Positions 11,627-23,406 of a DNA stretch of 64,000 nucleotides are shown piece by piece (the stretch's first letter is position 1; the number at the start of each line of letters is the position of its first letter). The translations under genes and the position numbers were made by a program. Source of the DNA: Prostheceraeus crozeri (lineage: Eukaryota; Platyhelminthes; Polycladida; Euryleptidae). A model generated the notes under the pieces. It did no database searches, was not told where the DNA came from, and saw nothing but the letters and a program-made list of their open reading frames with translations. The DNA is taken from NCBI GenBank assembly GCA_907163375.1, contig CAJQUW010004557.1, positions 94,501-158,500 on the forward strand. The letters run 5' to 3'.

Positions 11627-13744
11627 CATACACGATCGAAGTCGGTCTATGGTGACAAGTATTTTCATCTGTCACATATCCGACGCAATCTGCGGAAAGA
11701 TCCCGCTATGATCCAGTGTTTCGTACCAAGCCCTCCTATTTCTTCTGTTACTTGCAGTGCTACTCAAATACGAATGGAAAAATTCTGTGATTGACAATTT
11801 AGATGACTAAATCGCCTCGTTGTTTGCATACTTCGCTTATTTCCGTGAATGAATGTAATTTCTCCTTTTAGTCAAACAGATCATTTCCTCCTTTAAAGAT
11901 CATTTCCTCATTTCAACTGTGTGGACTATAAACGGAATTGTTGATTTCATCCTAAGATCATTTATATCGCATCTATCACATACGCCCTTATTGCTGTGTA
12001 TTGATTTGTTTACTTTCAGCAGTGTTCCCAAATCCCTTGGTAAAGATGATGCAAAGAGTTTAGCTGTTGTTGTTTTCCATCAAAGATCATTAATAATGGA
12101 GTGATTAATTATTTGGAAGTAATGAATGATGAACCGGATCTCGCATTGTTCAGCGACCGAGTATGATTGTAATACATACTCGTACATTGTTGTTCTGGTC
12201 ACCTCAAGCTTCCTGAATCAATTTGTATTCAGCATCAAACAAGAAAAGGATAATATAAAGTTACATATAAAAGATTGCGTGTAAAAAGTAATATTGTCAG
12301 TTAAGAAGACACAAAAGGAATTGAAGGATATTCTAGCAATAGGTTTCAGGCATACCTGTTCCGTCTTCCAATGCAAGGCGGTTTCACTATTTCTTTCTCC
12401 AGCTGCTCCTTGCTCTTATAAGTGCATACACCATCTTTGTGTTTACGTATGATCGCACTTTTCCGCAGTCTGCTGCCATTTCTGTGCTAATGTATTTGCC
12501 CTGGTTCTCAAGAGCTTCCTGAATCCTTTCTGAAACTGAATTTAGTGGAGGCTTTAAGAATTGCTTTGAGGTCAGTGAAATGGTGTTACACATGATGCTA
12601 TCACTTCTATCTTCCTAGAATATATACATGCAGAAGTGCATGCAATTTGGTCATGCAAGGTATATCCTTTCGCCATCAATTCTTTTGTTTATCATAACAG
12701 TTATATTTTCTCATTCGGTTAACATCGCCGCAACACACCTGCAGTTGTCGTCCTAGTTGATTGTAAATGATACTTCGACGATTCCATTATTATGAATATT
12801 AATGCTAAAATCTCATTCCGCTGAATTCCACTTCTAATCTCAGGCTCTCATTATGCCGAATTCTATATGTAACTGATTTGGATGAGTCCTACTTAGCTTC
12901 CTTTGTGCAGAATCTAACTTTAGCTCAGAATGCCCTGAATACTACTTAATCTCTGTCATAACGCCAAATTCCTCTTCATTGCTCCAATTACGACGAAATC
13001 CACTTAGACAAATCCTTCCTTGAACAGCCAAATGTCCTTAGATGATAATCGTTGCAAGTTTTACCAATTCACGACTTCCATTTAGAAGTGTCGAATGACT
13101 ACACGTGTTACGAAGAACATAAATCTGACTGGCAATGCCCCATTAACGTGAAAAATGTCCATTGTGCACCTGCAAGGCAATCTACAGACGTTCTTACAGT
13201 ACATGCAGTGTCAACTGAGCTGGATATAGATCGGAAAATGAACCTGATCAGTCGAGACGAATTCAAAATATTAGAATGAACTTTTGAAGGATGAACATAA
13301 AGCGAATATTAATCTGTTCCTTCGTTGATTAAGATTTGCACTGATGCGGAATATCATAAGACTGAACTCCATGTGATGAAAATTCGTCATTTGACGGATA
13401 AATGTTTTGACCTGGCAAGGGATCTCCAAATGTACATGCTCTTAGCGACATTTCCGTAACGAATATGTGGAATGCGACTCCCGGCTGGGAATGCATCCGG
13501 TGTCACTGTCCTACATCTCTGGATTTGGTTGACTTGAGGAGGAAATCGATATTTGTTCCTATGAGCGGCAATCACTTCTCAAAATTTCATTTGGAAATTT
13601 CTGACGAGAATCATCGAGGTTATCGAAATAGTGGAAGTTAATGTACTTGCAGTTAATAAGGTCCAAAACAATGAGAAATGTTAACGAATGAAGTCCGTGA
13701 ATGCAATTCCGCTGATGGATCATCCGACACGATGAGTTGGGTTG
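11627..13744. other. No supported gene
   Basis: Several frames of 60-85 codons without motifs. Near 12370-12590 the minus strand has a lysine-rich stretch (RKSAIIRKHKDG, KSKEQLEKEIVKPP) in a frame broken upstream; it may be a transposase scrap but is not assignable. Confidence 0.4.
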
Positions 13745-14060
13745 ATTATCAGCGGTCGTTTGAATTCTGCATGACCTATTAGGTCAATTTGTGTCTCATC
13801 AATAGAATCTCACCGGATCCTATCAAGTCGGATCACCTTTTCAGCGGGTATGTGGAATTCCGCTGTTCATATGATGTAAAATCAGGATATCAGAGCAGCG
13901 GGTCAGTGGCTTCTTGCGGGTCCCTAATCGAGCCAAATCAGTATATCAGTGGCTCGGTGGATTATCACAGGTTCCTATCGAGTCAGATGAGCACATCAGC
14001 GGGTCAGTGGATTATCGCAGGTCCCTACTGAGTCCAATCAACATATCAGCGGGTCCATAG
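13745..14060. repeat. Minisatellite, unit about 50 bp
   Basis: The motif ATCAGCGGGTCAGTGG recurs with its followers GATTATCGCAGG and TCCCTA..GAGTC. Motif starts lie near 13842, 13896, 13947, 13997 and 14047, so spacings are 54, 51, 50 and 50, with a degenerate earlier unit near 13750. Repeat identity is highest at the right-hand end. The unit is not a multiple of three, so the 80-codon frame across it is not evidence of coding. Confidence 0.8.
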
Positions 14061-14605
14061 GGATCCGGATTCCATAAGGATCTCTCCAATCAGGCACATT
14101 TATTGACTGGAATGATTTTGGACTGACTTACAAGGCCGATATACTGTCGGGGCACAATAAATAGAGCAATATTATCAACTTAATAAAGGAATGGAATAAT
14201 AATATTTCCTAACGAAGCATGCAGGTGGAGTTTGGTCAAGTAATACCTGTTTATTGATTTGATACTAAACTTTTCAACTTTTTTCTGAACTCATTATCGC
14301 AAACAATTTCTGCCACAACAAGCCAATTTGTTCCAATTGTTCACCAATGTCAGCAACTGTAATGAACATCTTGATAGTTGATGGATCAGTCCAGTAAGTC
14401 ATGACAGTTGATTAATGAATTGACGTAAGTTTACAATGAAGATTTTGTAGTTCGTGGAACCCTCTTTTAGAAAGCAGCATTGTAGTCCAATCTTAAGTAA
14501 AATGATCTCAAATAAATTGTTTGGTATAATAGGCATTGGCCAAAAACGTTATCCTGTTCTCAAACATGCTTTCTCTTTCCATGTTTCCCGATGTATGAAC
14601 TGAAC

Positions 14606-15737
14606 CAGGGATTGCAAATACCCGGGTTTTTTCAAGCACCCGGATCCCGGTTCCGGATCCTAGACCCGGATACCCGGGCGGATCCTATTATCAAAAGACT
14701 GATATATTGAATAATATTCATGAAATCATCCATTTCAATCATCTATTCATGAAATATTGAATAGCCTGGCTTCTGAGATTAATTTTATATTATGCGTTTC
14801 ATAATACATACTAATGAAGTGATATTGAAATCCTAGGATTTTGCTATCGCCAACTGCAATTGTCACTCTGGTTCTCAGTTGTCATTATATCAATTTTGCT
14901 AAATATCAATAGATGATTACTATTATTTAAAATAACGGTAATACAATCTGAGGCCGAGCATAGATAAATGTGTACTCTTTCTTTTAAGACATGATAGCTA
15001 AAACTGAATTTCTGTATTAATTTAGTGTATATTTACTATGATTGTTAATCAAAAAAAGAGATAAACCCAGACCAATTTCAATAGTGACAAGCATGTGTAT
15101 TTAATTAAAAGAAAGGAAAGAAATCAAACTTGCTTTTATTTGTGCTTTTTTAACTAATAAGCGTATATCCCACTTATGGATAATTGCAGCTATTGTTCAT
15201 TGTAAGTATATAGTAAGGTAGTTGGATCAATTAAAAATTTAAAGGTAGTCTGAAGAATCACAATTGATCTTACTTCATGCTATTAGCTCTGAAATTCATG
15301 GATGTCCATCCATTCATTCCTTAGTGTGGATTAGTAACGTGGGTGCAGTGGTTGCAAGTTTGCAACGGTAACATGACAAATAGAATGAACAGAGCATGAA
15401 AAAGTTGCTTCATCTTTTCTGTAACCTTAATAGATGGTCATTCAATACCGTGCTACAGATTTTCCTGAATAAAACATTTCTATTAAGATTTATATTCGCA
15501 TTCTTAGCTGCCCACATGCGCTTCCAACTCTAAGTGAGTAACGAGAAAAACTAGTTTGAGGTTCTATACATTTTATGAATTCAATCGTTAAATAGAATTT
15601 TCCTCAGCATTAATGACCATCAACATTATATCTTCAACGCTCTTCGCTGAATCCGGGCGTATATCACACCGGATCCCGGATCCGGATATTTACACCCAGA
15701 CCCGCCGGATCCGGATCTTGAACCGGTGCAATCCTTG
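14606..15737. mobile_element. hAT-like non-autonomous element with CCGG/GGATCC-rich ends
   Basis: Left end CAGGGATTGCAAATACCC and right end (read inward) CAAGGATTGCACCGG form a short imperfect inverted repeat. Both ends carry clusters of CCGGATCC and CCCGG within about 80 bp, while the 900 bp between is AT-rich and codes for nothing visible. CAGGG starts and repeated subterminal motifs are common in hAT transposons. The flanking 8-mers (AACTGAAC and CATCCTTA) do not match, so the target duplication has decayed or the ends are misplaced. Confidence 0.55.
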
Positions 15738-17450
15738 CATCCTTAACATTTTAATGCATTTTTCGCAAGACCTCCAATTTGATTAGAAAATAAAAAGTCT
15801 CTCAAAGTCGATTTCTTGATTCACAACATTCAAATCCAAATATGAAATATAATAGCATACATGATTCTGCATCGTCAAATCACGAATTATTGCTTTCGTA
15901 TGAGTAGAGCTGATCACATATTCTGGCGCAGTACTGATGATATCACATATCATGACAAGGCATCATCGCGGAGTATGTCTGACCTACATCTCAGCTAGGA
16001 TTCCAGTCATTCATGGGCGATTCAGTGAGAGTTAATGAAAAGTGAATAGGGAACGATACGGAATAAAAAAATGCAAATATCTTGATATGATCAGTGAGCT
16101 TTAACTGCAGTCCTCACTCGAGCTAGTCTACGTCGTGTCTACATTTGATTTCAATATTGCGTGGGTGTGCCGGAATTTACTATTTGGATAATAAGCGACA
16201 TTTTGTAATTCTCAGTCGATAAACGAAATCGAAGCTCTGTGACATTTTCATTTGATGAAGAAGATACCTTTTAGAAACAGTCAATGACTGTCTAGGTAAA
16301 CGAATAAACGTTAAGATTCTGAAACTTTGAGCTTCGAGTGCGTTCTCACACTTATCAAAGGACGCTCGTTAAAATCCACTTATGCATGTCGGGAAGTATG
16401 GGTACATCAAAATATCAGTCACACAGTCACTCCGCTGTTAAATATCTTTCGGGCCGGTATTTCGGAGGTTGGCCGATAGCGAAATTTGATCCGGTTTGAT
16501 GGCATCTTCCATGCCAACCAGCCATGACGTGCGCTGTTCCTCTAAGTGTCAACGTTGTACACTTTCTTTAGCTAGCAGATTTTCTCTATTTGTTGCACTT
16601 GTCCGTACAATTGTAGCGCTGTCTTGTAGCTGATATATGCCAGCGCACGTTTCAGCTTTTCCACGCGCCCTCAAGAAGGCGTTTGGAAGAGATCCATCGA
16701 GCGAAGACTTGAACATTAAGATGCCGCGATGCTTTGATAATGACTTACCCGCCATTGCGATTTACATTTTCTATCGGTAAAATTCTCTTTATATTAACGT
16801 GTTTAAGATTTTCCGCCGCACTCAATTCACAACAGAAAATCTATCTTTTATTTTGCTTCCTAACGGGGACTAAATACATGAGAAGTTCCAAACTGCAACG
16901 CTGGTCTCACAATACAGAAAAAAGTTTCATTCTTTTCTTTAAAAGCCCTAACATAAACTTATGATGAAATTGTAAAAGTTAATGTAATGACCGAGAGAGA
17001 GAGATGTTTGTATGTGTGTGTGTGTCTGATGTTTTCACATGGGCATCACTCATTCGCGCTACATATCAACTGAAGTCGTACTAATGACTTGACAGATCGT
17101 ACATTAATCACTGTGGTCAGACTGTGATAGAACCTGTCAAGCACCATTTTTACCAAGATCAATTTCCTCAATCCACTAATTTACTCGATGAAACTCATCT
17201 GTAGATGACAAAATGAAGCATTATATTTTACAGTATGTTATGTATAGACTAGCATTACATATTTTATCATTCTCGAAATTAAGAGCACCACACAGTCCGG
17301 TAGACCATTGCTGATACGATCTACCTTACGAGTTGGAAACAAACTTGCTCATAAGAGCAACCTTTGGCAACCAAGTTTGGCTGCAGATTCTAAGTTAAAC
17401 GGGCAATTTCATTTTTCATGGTTATTCATTGTTTACTCATTCTTGTTGAT
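15738..17450. other. No supported gene; dinucleotide repeats
   Basis: A (GA)n/(GT)n microsatellite lies at 16993-17027. Near 16550-16755 the minus strand has a GC-richer 68-codon frame starting ATGGCGGGTAAGT, which could equally be a first codon followed by a donor site; nothing supports either reading further. Confidence 0.4.
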
Positions 17451-17452
17451 TA

Positions 17453-18433
17453 CCGTATTATCGCGCTTTTAGGTACATATGCTTATAAGCGAAAAAAGCT
17501 TGTTTTCACTGTGATGCATATGTGCATTTTGTTCGCTTATAAGCACATGTGCTAATATCCGGATATAGGCACACCGTGATTTTTCGTCTCTCTTTGTAGC
17601 CCACATGATTAAGAGAACTTCGGGTGCATCAATATAATGAACATTAGCTAATTATTATGCGCGAAACATGTATTTTCACTTCACATGTTGAACTCTGATT
17701 CCTGTTCCATCAGCTTACAAATGAGGTTGAAAATCTCCGTCAATGCTAATGCACAGCTGTTCTTATTGAGTTGCAGGCGCTACTGCTACAAGGGATGGGC
17801 TCCGCTCAATCGACCTCCTTTGACAGCATAACTTTCACAACTCAAGGCGCTATTTCAGTCTGAAAGCTTGGTACGCAGGTCATACACGATTTCATTTAAA
17901 AACGAAGTACTGGCCACTTTGGAGAACAATGGGGAAAGTCATCATGATTTTTATCAGTCGTAATCGAAAGTTGTTTACCTGAGCTTGAATCAGAAATGGT
18001 AACTATCTTGTAGAGCGAGGTTTACATCTGTCGAGGACATAAAAGAAACGTTTGGCTTATATTCCAGGAGGAATTAGTCATTTGAATATACACTTTCAGA
18101 GGCATGTCATAAAGCGCTCATTCATTGAAAAATAGGTTTGCTAAGTAAAGTTCTGTTTCCATCAGCATTTTCGAAACGTTCCGTTAGATTAGATTGCCAT
18201 CTTGTTTGTGTGACACAATAAGAACAAAATTGGCTTATAAATTATTATGCAACTAATGGACTATTTCTTGTAAATTATTTCATTAAAGGAAATGAAACGC
18301 TAAGATAAACAGGAATCAATATACATTACCCTAGTGGCTGCATTTTTTCCCGCTTACAAGTACATGTGCTTATATCCGGATATAAGCACACCTCCGCTCA
18401 TAAGCACATGTGCTTAAAAGCGCGATAATACGG
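17453..18433. mobile_element. Non-autonomous TA-flanked element with palindromic subterminal arrays
   Basis: The ends are inverted: CCGTATTATCGCGCTTTTA at the left and its reverse complement (two differences at the inner edge) at the right, each flanked by TA (17451-17452 and 18434-18435), the duplication expected of Tc1/mariner-type or other TA-targeting transposases. Both ends carry nested palindromes such as AAGCACATGTGCTT and TTATATCCGGATATAA. The 750 bp between shows no transposase. A related solo end may lie near 24985-25013. Confidence 0.8.
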
Positions 18434-18435
18434 TA

Positions 18436-19700
18436 TGATTGAAACGTGAAACTGATATTATATCATGTTTGCTTAGTATCAAATAACGACCAGATAACAA
18501 CATTGATGCTAATTAGTTGGTGGCGCAAATGAATTGTGGTGCAAATAATGTGTAGCGCGGATGATGAACTCCTTTTCATAACGAGCTCATTTACCCCAGG
18601 TTTCAGTAACCGAAGGATAAGTTTTGCGTCATAGATCTCCTTTCTTCTACCTGACTGGAGTTTAGAAATGGCATAGTGTTATCTAATGGTCGTATACTAC
18701 CGAATTCCAGTTTATGAAAAGCACTACGATAGTAAAGCATCAAAACAAGGCATAGGAAATGTCATCTATTAATTAGAATAACATATTACCCTTCAGTGAT
18801 AAGTTGCAACTTCATGTCTCCAAGTCAAAAGTTTTATCATTTATTAACTTTTGAATTCTTTGATGTTAACCGCAATGTTCATCATTTTATTTCTAAAGCA
18901 TTTCGAGGTCTGCTAGCCTTTGTGTTCATCTTGAAACTGTCAAATGGAAAGGAACGGAAAACACAATTCCGCATCGTATTATCCTATCAACTATGTCACT
19001 ACGAAATTTCAACACAGGAACAACGTTTGGGTTTCCACAAGTGGTTTTTTTGTTTGCCCTACTGAATTGAATATTCATTCATCAACATCGGAGTTTGTCT
19101 GTGTATCTCTAAAATTCTTGACGGTTTTTTCTGTTTAGAAGCTGATATCCAGTCAAATGTAAATTTATCATCCCAGCTCCACATCTGTCTGTTTATAGTC
19201 AAGAAATTTTCGTGTGGTTGGCTGATTTATTTTAATGTTTTTCACATACTAATTTGTTCAGACTTGGAAGTTTCGTGGACTGGGACATCCTTAACTACTC
19301 TGTGAAATTTGCAGATAAGAAATCAAAGCGCAGTACATGATAAGCTAGTAATTCACATAAATGCTTTGCTTAGATTAAAGAAGGACGCAACTGAATATAT
19401 TATCCCGCAACATTGCATGTTATGATAGAAAGTAAATGTAGCAAAATGTGAAAATACTCAATTTTGATGAAATTGTCTTTGAGACGTTTCTACAGACATG
19501 TTAATGCGCATGGTTGTATACATGTATATGGTACTTCAATTTTAATCATGATATCATAAGATCAGTATTTTTACACAGTTATTTAATATATGAAGCTTTG
19601 CAAAATGATAGATAGCCTACTTCATGAAATTATCTGCACAGCGCTTTCTCAGAATGATAACAATTTCTTCAAAAAGAAGTTGTGTTCACAAGAAAAAAAT
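18436..19700. other. No gene seen
   Basis: AT-rich; an 89-codon frame at 18796-19065 has no motif. Confidence 0.4.
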
Positions 19701-19892
19701 GTTGGTTTAGCGTCACTGCTCCCCTTTGCTGGGGGCTTGGACGGTGCTACCATAGTCAGACTTAAATTCGGAGTGCTGTGTCTCCTTTAGCGCGGATGCC
19801 CTTCCTGACGACTTCCAATGACACTATCGGGGTTCGACCTCTGGACCATAAGATCGCTAGGCCAAGCACGTAACCACTGCTCCACGGGGCCC
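19701..19892 (-). repeat. tRNA-derived SINE, family 3, copy A
   Basis: Read on the minus strand it starts GGCCCCGTGGAGCAGTGG, has a B box GGTCGAACCCC about 50 bp in, then GTGTCATTGGAAGTCGTCAG and GAAGGGCATCC, and runs to about 190 bp. The whole length aligns with the plus-strand copy at 33234-33425. The GGAAGGGCATCCGG motif in the body is one I know from several animal SINEs and their partner LINEs. Confidence 0.8.
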
Positions 19893-20283
19893 ACAAGAAT
19901 CCTGCCTGAAATCAGTAATTGACTACATCTTGCAACAATGCAATCAATCTTTCGTTATTCCTAATGAACAAGATTTCGAAGAGCGGGCCGACCTAAGTCA
20001 CGATAATCCCAAGAGATTAGACCGTATTTCGAATTCTATATATTCGAATTATTTCCGTGGAATGTATTTAGGAATGTATTCGAATTATTTCCTGACGATT
20101 GTGTCGGTAGACAAGCAAACAATTTATGTACTCGTATTCAACCAAAATGCAAGTTTTTATTCACAGTTCAAATAATCACTCCAAGTAAGTTGATTCAAAC
20201 ATTTGAAATATAAATCCTCGAACTTTTCTGGTCCCTATCTTTCTCGGTATGCTGATTTTTTTATTTTTTCTAACTTGAAACAG

Positions 20284-20344
20284 AGCGAAGAATTAGCTTT
20301 AGCTGCAAATGCGAATGCGAAGGAATTGGCTAAACATGTTCTTG
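20284..20344 (+). CDS. Candidate small exon (unassigned)
   Basis: After a pyrimidine-rich tract and AACAG, 61 nt open in one frame, SEELALAANANAKELAKHVL, ending at a donor-like CTTG|GTAAAC. The composition is helical and alanine-rich, which would suit a BAR-domain exon of the endophilin-B gene downstream, but I cannot match it to a known endophilin segment. In the genomic frame it reaches a stop soon after. Chance is a real alternative. Confidence 0.22.
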
Positions 20345-21163
20345 GTAAACAACAGTGAATAGAAATTAGTAACTTTACAAATAGATAGTTTAAACTGAAC
20401 TTTGTGATCTGGTTTTCTTGATTATGGCATTCGTACTTGGAGCTAATCATCAGTTGTAGCATTCTGTGTGCTGCTGTGTAATGAGTTTAAATGAAAACAT
20501 ATGACGACAGTACGGAAGCTCCAGAAGGTTAAAAGAAATGCTTATCTGATTGTTACTTTGTTTATGGTTTAATGCATCTATGAGCCTATCAACTGAAGGT
20601 ACCTAATGTCACAATGACTGACTTCCTGATAAATTTCTGTTTCTGTCATTCAGCGACTTCTGACCAAGTGACATAAGACATAAGGTTCCACGTTGAATGT
20701 TTTACGACAAATATCTTATCTTCTTACATTTCAACGAAGAGTGGTGAAACACATCCCTTTACAGATCGTGGTCAACAGGGCAGGTTCGGCGAATGTTGGA
20801 AGTTTCAATCTTGATGAATGTGGTCTCTGACAGTGATGATGTCTCTTCAATTGTGAATGGGAACTATTTTCGCGAATTGTATTGACCAGGCAATGAAAAC
20901 GTCTTGAATTTTGCTGTAGGAGAGCGTTATTTAGCTCACTTATGCGCTTGTTGAGAGACTGACGAGTATCTGATGAAGTGATTGTGTTAAATTCCCAGAG
21001 GGGCGTGGTAGAATTTGTTGCTAACTCTCTCTCTCGTTGATTTACTACTGTCAGTTGTCAGTGAATTCCTGTGAGTGATGAGCCAACTCTCCTAGAGAAG
21101 TAAACTGCATTTCACTCGCTAAGTCACTGCCTTTTGTCTAATCCCCATCATCTTTTGTTACAG

Positions 21164-21175
21164 ATGTCAATGGAG
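21164..21175 (+). CDS. Candidate 12-nt microexon
   Basis: Twelve bases lie between a strong acceptor (pyrimidine tract, TTTTGTTACAG) and a near-consensus donor (GAG|GTGAGT). In frame 0 it would code MSME. Its length keeps frame. There is no independent proof; it is reported because both sites are unusually good for this AT-rich background. Confidence 0.2.
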
Positions 21176-22440
21176 GTGAGTATCATTAAAGTCTTTTCTC
21201 AAGGTGATCATTTTGATTCCCTGGGGTCTGCACATCTCCTTGGAGGTTTATAGTCAAGAAAGCTATACAGTTCATCACTAAGAAATGACAGGCGATGGGA
21301 TGACGGATCATTCAAGCTATAAAATATTGATGTAGGGTAGATATGAGAAAGTAGTGAATTTAATCGCCTTCCCAGTGACAACTATCTCTCAACATATTCA
21401 TGTGAATGAAACTTAGCAAATATTCACACTGAACATTGGCAAAACTGTCGACTCAGTTGCTCATGACAGACCATATATGGCTCATTTGTAGGTCTGCCTC
21501 TTTTTCTACGCTGAGTGGGCTGGTGATAGTAAACTAAGTATCTGTCTCACGTTGCCACGTACGTGCACACGGAATCGGTTTCGATACCAAATTTCCACGG
21601 GTTCAGTCATGGACTCCGTTTCAATAGTAGCTGGTTGCATTCTCAGAAGCTTAGTATTACACATGGTCTCAATTGCATGAGCTCTCATTGTTCTCTTCAG
21701 AGTTCTAGTGTTATCCTTCAAACATAAATGAGTTTGTGAATTATTGCGGTAGCTGGCGTAAAACTCTTCATAACGTAATGAATTTTTCTACATCGATTTT
21801 GTGGACAAAATATACACACATGAATTTTCTGAAACAAATGTTTTGTCTTCTATAATGAAAACGAAAGATAATGAATTTCGTGACATGACATTACAGTGTA
21901 TTAGCTGCATTTCGTATATCGCAGCAATGTTTACCAGAACAACGAAAGTTTACATGAAAGTTATAATTCTCTTGAAACAGTGTCAGATCAAATTTCAACA
22001 ATAACCATTGTCTGAAGATTGAGCATTCTCTGAGTGACAATTTATTTATGTATCTTTGTGAACCGGGAAATATACAGGGTGGCGCACGTAAACCGCCGGA
22101 TTTTAAACTTTTATTACTTCTCAAATATTCATCCGATCGTCATGAAATTTCGACTCATACTACATGTAGTTTGGAGTATAGGATTTATGATGATTATACC
22201 TGTTGTACTGAGAATTGTCAGAAAATTCTGATTCTATTGACCAAATGACATGTACTCATTTTGTTGACATCGAAAATCTAAAGTTAATTAACTTAACATA
22301 AATCGTATTCTGCACAACGAATTGTGCGCAGTCTTGAAGTAGGCCTAAATATTGTTCAGTTACTTCCATGTCATATAAAATACCATTCGACGATTAAATC
22401 ACTATCTGAAAAGAATCGAAGATAGATGAAGCTCACTTCC

Positions 22441-22480
22441 ATTGTCGTTATTGGGCCACAATTGTCGTTATTGGGCCAAC
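22441..22480 (+). repeat. 20-bp tandem duplication inside the transposon
   Basis: Two successive copies of a 20-bp unit starting ATTGTCGTTATTGGGCCA begin at 22441 and 22461, at the edge of the surviving transposase coding sequence. Confidence 0.9.
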
Positions 22481-23005
22481 CAGAACCCTCACTGAATCAA
22501 GCAAGAGTCTATGCACTCGCCACGCACCACCGTCCTGGCGGCAATCAGCCAATCAGGTATCTACGGACAGTTCTTCTTCGACACCTCCGTCAACAAGGAT
22601 CGGTATCTCAAGATGCTACAGGAGGAATTTTATCCAGCGATGCAGTCGAACAGAAGAGGCAGGAGCATCATATTCATGCAGGATGGTGCACCTCCACACT
22701 GGGGACTTCCTGTGCGTGAGTGGTTGAACAAGAAGATGCCTAACAGATGGATGGGACGTGGATCTCCTAACATGACCTGGCCACCGCGTTCACCTGACCT
22801 GACGCCTTGGGATTTCTTCTTGTGGGGTTTTGTCAAGTCCAAGGTTTACCATACACGGCCAACATCCATGCAAGACCTGAAGGACAGCATCATACAAGCA
22901 TTTCAAGAAGTGACAACTGAGATGTGTCGAGAAACTGCTCAGGCCTACCAAAAGCGACTCGAATCCGTCCTCGAGAATGGAGGAGGACACGTTGAAGTTC
23001 GGTGA
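22471..23005 (+). pseudogene. Transposase remnant, IS630/Tc1-like DDE/D family
   Basis: The readable part covers the C-terminal half: VLAAISQSGIYGQFFF, then MQDGAPPHWGLPVREWL holding the second catalytic Asp, and WPPRSPDLTPWDFFLWG holding the third. I count 42 residues between those two Asp residues, more than the 34 of mariner. Upstream, CRYWANQNPH fits the usual Arg-Tyr-Trp-Ala..Asn-Pro-His motif and is followed by TGA where Trp is expected. The helix-turn-helix half and the first Asp are absent; the copy appears internally deleted. A 20-bp tandem duplication at 22441-22480 lies at that junction. Confidence 0.85.
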
Positions 23006-23114
23006 CTAACACTTTTTTCTTATGTTTTTCAGTTAATAAATGTTTTCTATGACATTTACCTTAATTCGTTTTGGTCATTATTGATAAAGACGTGGGAGAA
23101 ATAAAGGGAAAAGT

Positions 23115-23238
23115 TCATCACTAAATTTTACATGTTAAGATACATTGTTGGTATGTCAATTTTACTACAGTTTACTGAAGTTTATCATTAAATTTTACAT
23201 GTTAAGATACATTGTTGGTATGTCAATTTTACTACATG
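23115..23238 (+). repeat. Tandem duplication with a period of about 67 bp
   Basis: A block of about 54 bp (AAATTTTACATGTTAAGATA ... TCAATTTTACTACA) occurs twice, the copies offset by about 67 bp, partly overlapping the start of the right inverted repeat of the Tc1-like element. Confidence 0.85.
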
Positions 23239-23406
23239 TCATTTGGTCAATAGAATCAGAATTTTCTGACAATTCTCAGTACAACAGGTATAATTATCAT
23301 AAATCCTATACTCCAAACTAGTATGAGTCGAAATTTCATGACGATCGGATGAATATTTGAGGTGTAATAAAAGTTTAAAATCCGGCGGTTTACGTGCGCC
23401 ACCCTG

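Larger units (their letters stand above)
22075..23406 (+). mobile_element. Tc1/mariner-superfamily transposon with about 175-bp inverted repeats
   Basis: Both ends begin CAGGGTGGCGCACGTAAACC and remain inverted repeats for 174-180 bp (22075-22254 and 23233-23406). The chief difference is an 8-bp insertion (ACATGTAG) in the left arm, beside a few base changes. Each end is flanked by TA (22073-22074, 23407-23408), the target duplication of this superfamily. Inside is a decayed transposase. Just inside the right repeat, a block is tandemly duplicated with a period of about 67 bp. Well-preserved long ends with a damaged gene indicate a non-autonomous copy. Confidence 0.93.

Noticed and set aside
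13789-14031. 80-codon protein across the minisatellite
   Set aside because: Repeat unit is not a multiple of three and the translation shows no repeated peptide.
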